From: Methanobacteriota archaeon
GTDB taxonomy: Archaea > Thermoplasmatota > Poseidoniia > Poseidoniales > Poseidoniaceae
Direction of reading: 5' to 3'
Assembly (NCBI GenBank): GCA_002689565.1
Contig: NZGQ01000079.1
Span: forward strand, 3,978 to 12,928
Length of the DNA stretch: 8,951 nt
Shown here: positions 6,810-8,951 of the stretch, piece by piece
How positions within the stretch are numbered: the first letter of the stretch is position 1
Layout of the letters: the number at the start of each line of letters is the position of its first letter
Position numbers and translations under genes: made by a program
The notes under the pieces: generated by a model
Told to the model about the DNA's origin: nothing
What the model saw: only the letters and a program-made list of their open reading frames with translations
The model's database searches: none

Positions 6810-7540
6810 GTTAGTAACAAAATTTGATCAATGCTAATTGGGTCTTGCCCTTCTTCGTAAACAACACTCAAATCATGTACAAGGTATGTGTTGAAATGAA
6901 TTGTCTCCCATACCTCGAATTCACCATCATTAACTACAGCATTATTTTTCTGACAAGTATCACCAAGTTCATCTGTTATTGTCCAAGAGAACTGAACTGA
7001 TTGACCACCATTAAAATCCTCTAGAATTCCTGGATTTGTAACCGTGGATTTGATTTCTATCAGTTGAGGATGCTCTCCGCCGTTGTTAGGAATAGGATTG
7101 AAATTCAAAACTTTAGGATCAAGGGTTGCATTTTCAATCCATTCAATTCGTAAATCGATTATAATCGGTATCGTCAAACTTTGCTTGGTATTTCCTGAGT
7201 TAATAGCATATACAGAAACATTGTATTTGCCATGTGAAGTGAATTCGAGAATTATTGTAGAACTAGATTCGCCATCTAATTCAATAGGCTCACTGCCATC
7301 GTTTATATCGACTCCAATTGTTTGAATTTCAGTTTTGGTAGAAGAGAAATTAAATTCAATTTTTGGATTATTTATTGATTCTAAATCTCCAGAAACATAT
7401 TTCTCAACAATAACTCCACTCGAAGCAGATAACTCCACATTAAGTTCAAAATTATCAGGTTCATCTTCTGAAAAAATGCAACCTGAAATACTACAGCAAA
7501 GTAAAGACACGATGGCTATCACCGATATCTTCGCCCCCAT
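6797..7540 (-). CDS. Secreted lipoprotein with a PKD-like domain, function unknown
   Basis: This 247-residue protein begins with a hydrophobic signal sequence and a lipobox ending SISGC, with Cys21 the likely lipid-modified residue, followed by an acidic stretch SEDEPDN. Residues of about 36-128 look like a PKD/Ig-type beta-sandwich: VDINDGSEPIE (77-87) sits where PKD domains have their WGDG turn, and SHGKYNVSVYAINSG (102-116) matches the closing HxGxYxVxxxxxN pattern. Residues of about 130-247 form a second beta-rich part that I do not recognise, with one cysteine (Cys196). No catalytic motif is visible. Such proteins are usually cell-surface binding or structural components. The gene is transcribed away from the archaellin pair across a shared 125-base promoter region, and its 3' end overlaps the PAP2 gene. 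The start at 7540 gives a proper signal peptide and is preceded by a good TATA box at the spacing expected for a leaderless transcript. Confidence 0.75.
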   Translation of the reverse strand: MGAKISVIAIVSLLCCSISGCIFSEDEPDNFELNVELSASSGVIVEKYVSGDLESINNPKIEFNFSSTKTEIQTIGVDINDGSEPIELDGESSSTIILEFTSHGKYNVSVYAINSGNTKQSLTIPIIIDLRIEWIENATLDPKVLNFNPIPNNGGEHPQLIEIKSTVTNPGILEDFNGGQSVQFSWTITDELGDTCQKNNAVVNDGEFEVWETIHFNTYLVHDLSVVYEEGQDPISIDQILLLTYES

Positions 7541-7560
7541 GCTTTTGCTAGAAGTTAGAA

Positions 7561-7568
7561 GTATAAAA
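7561..7568 (-). promoter_or_regulatory. TATA box of the PKD-like lipoprotein gene
   Basis: On the minus strand the sequence reads TTTTATAC, ending 20 bases before the ATG at 7540. With the usual archaeal spacing of about 25 bases from TATA centre to start site, transcription would begin at or within a few bases of the start codon. No ribosome binding site is present, which agrees with a leaderless mRNA. Confidence 0.55.
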
Positions 7569-7628
7569 CTCAGTTTGTAAATTTGATACCTGCATAATTC
7601 GTCACAACAAGTACTTCATGGCAATAGA

Positions 7629-7634
7629 TTAAAT
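7629..7634 (+). promoter_or_regulatory. TATA-like box of the archaellin pair
   Basis: TTAAAT lies about 32 bases before the ATG at 7666, so transcription would start near 7655-7660 and leave a very short leader containing GGGGA (7659-7663). The box sits between short inverted arms GCAAT (7621-7625) and ATTGC (7633-7637, overlapping its last two bases), a possible regulator site. Confidence 0.4.
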
Positions 7635-7665
7635 TGCATCCGATAAACAAGAACTGTTGGGGAAG

Positions 7666-8226
7666 ATGCGCCGAGACACTAGGACTGATGATGCCAGCCA
7701 AGGCATCAGCGCGATGGTTTTATTCATCGCAATTATCCTAATGAGTTCAGTAATCGCAGGAGTGGTCATTGGTTTTGGTGAGAAAATCTTCTCTGAAACC
7801 AAAAATGATGCCCAAGAAAATGTGCCAAGTGTCAAGGGCATTGTGAATCTTGTAGTCCTAGAGATATTTACACTCGGAGCTAATGATGAAATTCATATTG
7901 TCTTTGAATTACCTTATATCGAACATTCGGTTGGTGATGATGCGGTATCGTGGGTCATAATGTGTCACCCAACGGGGACTAATAACATGAGATTTGATGA
8001 AGGGGATTTTACCCTAGCCACTGATTTAGATGGAGATGGCTTAACAGCCCTTCCATTAGTAGAGTTCGAACCTGCTGTGACCTATCGAATGATAATGCAA
8101 CTAAACGATTGTGACCTGGATGATGTAGATTCAGCATCCCTAGTCCTCGTTGTGGACAAAGGCAGAACTCAAGAATGGCAAATGAATATTGGCACGGCCC
8201 CATACCAGGGTCAGGATTTGAATTGA
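7666..8226 (+). CDS. Archaellin-family protein (FlaB/ArlB-like), first of a tandem pair
   Basis: This 186-residue protein has a positively charged start (MRR), a short hydrophilic leader to about residue 9, and then ASQGISAMVLFIAIILMSS, which lines up with the conserved ASGIGTLIVFIAMVLVA-type N-terminal helix of archaellins that builds the filament core. The hydrophobic helix spans about 14-37. Beyond about 60 lies a beta-rich outer domain with a DLDGDG acidic turn (120-125), FEPAVTYRMIMQL (134-146), and two cysteines (Cys100 and Cys149). The protein is probably made as a precursor, trimmed by an archaeal prepilin peptidase and assembled into a surface filament. The residue before the expected cut is Asp rather than the usual Gly. 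The ATG at 7666 is preferred to the in-frame TTG at 7657 because it gives the standard MRR start and follows GGGGA. A type IV pilin-like adhesive subunit is the main alternative. Confidence 0.78.
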   Translation: MRRDTRTDDASQGISAMVLFIAIILMSSVIAGVVIGFGEKIFSETKNDAQENVPSVKGIVNLVVLEIFTLGANDEIHIVFELPYIEHSVGDDAVSWVIMCHPTGTNNMRFDEGDFTLATDLDGDGLTALPLVEFEPAVTYRMIMQLNDCDLDDVDSASLVLVVDKGRTQEWQMNIGTAPYQGQDLN

Positions 8227-8230
8227 GGTG
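8225..8230 (+). promoter_or_regulatory. Ribosome binding site of the second archaellin gene, overlapping the first gene's stop
   Basis: GAGGTG begins within the TGA stop at 8224-8226 and ends five bases before the ATG at 8236. The geometry (12 bases from the first base of the stop to the next ATG) is identical to the thiR-thiB junction, pointing to coupled translation. Confidence 0.7.
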
Positions 8231-8235
8231 TAAAC

Positions 8236-8865
8236 ATGCGACGACTTCGAAATAATTCTGATGAAGATTGTACGATTGGTATGAGCGCAATGGTGATGTT
8301 TATCAGCACTATTTTACTTGCAGCGATAATTTCTTTTACGATAATTAGACTAACAGAAGAAATTGGTCAGAACAGTCAGAATACAGCAGAAGACGTGAGA
8401 AGAGATGTTGCAAATTCGGTCATAATTACCGGTGCATGGGTGTACGATAATTACGATGACATGCTGTTTATGATGGAATTTGGTGCAACAGGAGAACCTA
8501 TTGCCCGTGAAGATGTATTGTACGTCCTTACATGTACCGAAAGCGACGGTGATTTCTTTTACCGTTCAGCGGCTTTAGGAAATTCAAACGGAGGATCTGC
8601 AATTCATGTTTGGGAAGTTGGTACTGAAGGTCCAATAAACAATCCAACTTTCGCTAATGTCGACAATTTCGAACCTGGAGCAAGATATTTCTTCACATTA
8701 GATGGTGGAACTCAAACAACTCCTGGAGATGACAAATGTGGACCAGTACACCTTGACACAGAAGGAATCAATGCAAACCTTTGGTTGCATATACCAAATG
8801 GACCCTCTACTCAACAAGTACTATCTCTGTCTAATGGACGTGAGATTGGATCTCAAATAATTTGA
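8236..8865 (+). CDS. Archaellin-family protein (FlaB/ArlB-like), second of a tandem pair
   Basis: This 209-residue protein has a charged leader (MRRLRNNSDEDC), followed by TIGMSAMVMFISTILLAA, the archaellin core helix (about 14-38). The amphipathic continuation, LTEEIGQNSQNTAEDVRRD (39-57), matches the LQQKAQATGRE-type segment after the hydrophobic part of archaellins, so the family assignment is stronger than for its neighbour. The outer domain (about 60-209) is beta-rich and acidic, with FEPGARYFFTLDGG (145-158) paralleling FEPAVTY in the first protein. Cysteines are Cys12 (leader, probably removed), Cys100 and Cys168. The pair thus shares a Cys at position 100 and a later partner. The gene follows the first after nine bases and is presumably co-transcribed. 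Its stop lies three bases from the end of a convergent gene, so the unit appears to contain only these two genes. It is probably a filament subunit for swimming or attachment. Confidence 0.82.
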   Translation: MRRLRNNSDEDCTIGMSAMVMFISTILLAAIISFTIIRLTEEIGQNSQNTAEDVRRDVANSVIITGAWVYDNYDDMLFMMEFGATGEPIAREDVLYVLTCTESDGDFFYRSAALGNSNGGSAIHVWEVGTEGPINNPTFANVDNFEPGARYFFTLDGGTQTTPGDDKCGPVHLDTEGINANLWLHIPNGPSTQQVLSLSNGREIGSQII

Positions 8866-8868
8866 AAT

Positions 8869-8951
8869 TCACATCCAACTCGCAATCAATTCTGGTTGTG
8901 TCAGATAGAATGTTAGAGCGATTCCTGCCATCATCATCATCCATGCGCCAA
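8869..8951 (-). CDS. C-terminal end of an unidentified, probably membrane, protein (partial, enters from the right edge)
   Basis: Read on the minus strand, one frame gives 26 residues, GAWMMMMAGIALTFYLTQ then PELIASWM, and a TGA stop at 8869-8871. The stretch is hydrophobic like a final membrane helix with a short tail. The stop lies three bases beyond the second archaellin's stop, matching the tight convergent packing seen at 6797-6809. Too little is present to name a family, and another minus-strand frame is also open here, so the call rests on hydrophobicity and spacing. Confidence 0.4.
   Translation of the reverse strand, partial: GAWMMMMAGIALTFYLTQPELIASWM

Noticed and set aside
7083..7580. 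Plus-strand open frames opposite the PKD-like lipoprotein
   Set aside because: The minus-strand reading has a signal peptide, lipobox, TATA box and domain pattern; the plus-strand frames have none of these.
8009..8290. Minus-strand open frame across the archaellin junction
   Set aside because: It is antisense to two archaellin genes and to their ribosome binding site, with no supporting features.
1..8951. Mobile elements, CRISPR arrays, tRNA or rRNA genes
   Set aside because: No transposase or integrase motifs, repeat-spacer pattern, terminal inverted repeats, tRNA arms or rRNA signatures were seen on either strand.

Overview
The window reads as archaeal chromosomal DNA, most likely from a planktonic euryarchaeon of the Thermoplasmatota (Marine Group II / Poseidoniales type). 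The reasons are: two archaellin-like proteins with class III (prepilin-peptidase type) N-termini; a ThiN-domain helix-turn-helix regulator of the archaeal ThiR kind; secreted proteins with bacterial-like lipoboxes and acidic composition; moderate-to-low GC; very short gaps between genes; and AT-rich TATA-like boxes close to start codons. The lineage is an inference from gene content, not from a marker gene. No rRNA, tRNA, CRISPR array, insertion sequence or integrase was seen.

Layout. Positions 1-1373 (minus strand) hold almost all of a PLP-dependent group II decarboxylase that resembles the animal-type glutamate / cysteine-sulfinate / aspartate decarboxylases; its last few residues lie beyond the left edge. 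A 386-base gap (1374-1759) separates it from a divergent four-gene plus-strand operon at 1760-5974: thiR (HTH plus ThiN regulator), thiB (thiamine-binding lipoprotein), thiP (fused double permease) and thiQ (ATPase). After a 94-base gap comes a PAP2_3 / Aur1-type membrane phosphatase or phosphotransferase (6069-6809). It converges, with a 13-base overlap of the coding ends, on a minus-strand lipoprotein with a PKD-like domain (6797-7540). A 125-base divergent promoter region then leads to two tandem archaellin-like genes (7666-8226 and 8236-8865). Three bases after the second, the end of another minus-strand gene enters from the right edge.

How the genes work together. The central operon is a self-contained thiamine uptake unit with its own sensor: ThiB captures thiamine or its phosphates outside the membrane, ThiP and ThiQ import it, and ThiR probably reads a thiamine phosphate through its ThiN domain and controls the operon, including itself. 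A 13-base palindrome (1703-1715) just upstream of thiR is the best operator candidate. The archaellin pair looks like a separate short transcription unit with no motor genes beside it. Both proteins carry unusual acidic residues where the peptidase site is expected, and both have a cysteine at residue 100 plus a second one further on.

The most worthwhile leads are the autoregulated ThiR-ThiBPQ module with its candidate operator, the stand-alone disulfide-candidate archaellins with atypical processing sites, and the animal-like acidic amino acid decarboxylase. I did not see convincing evidence for an entirely new multi-gene system.
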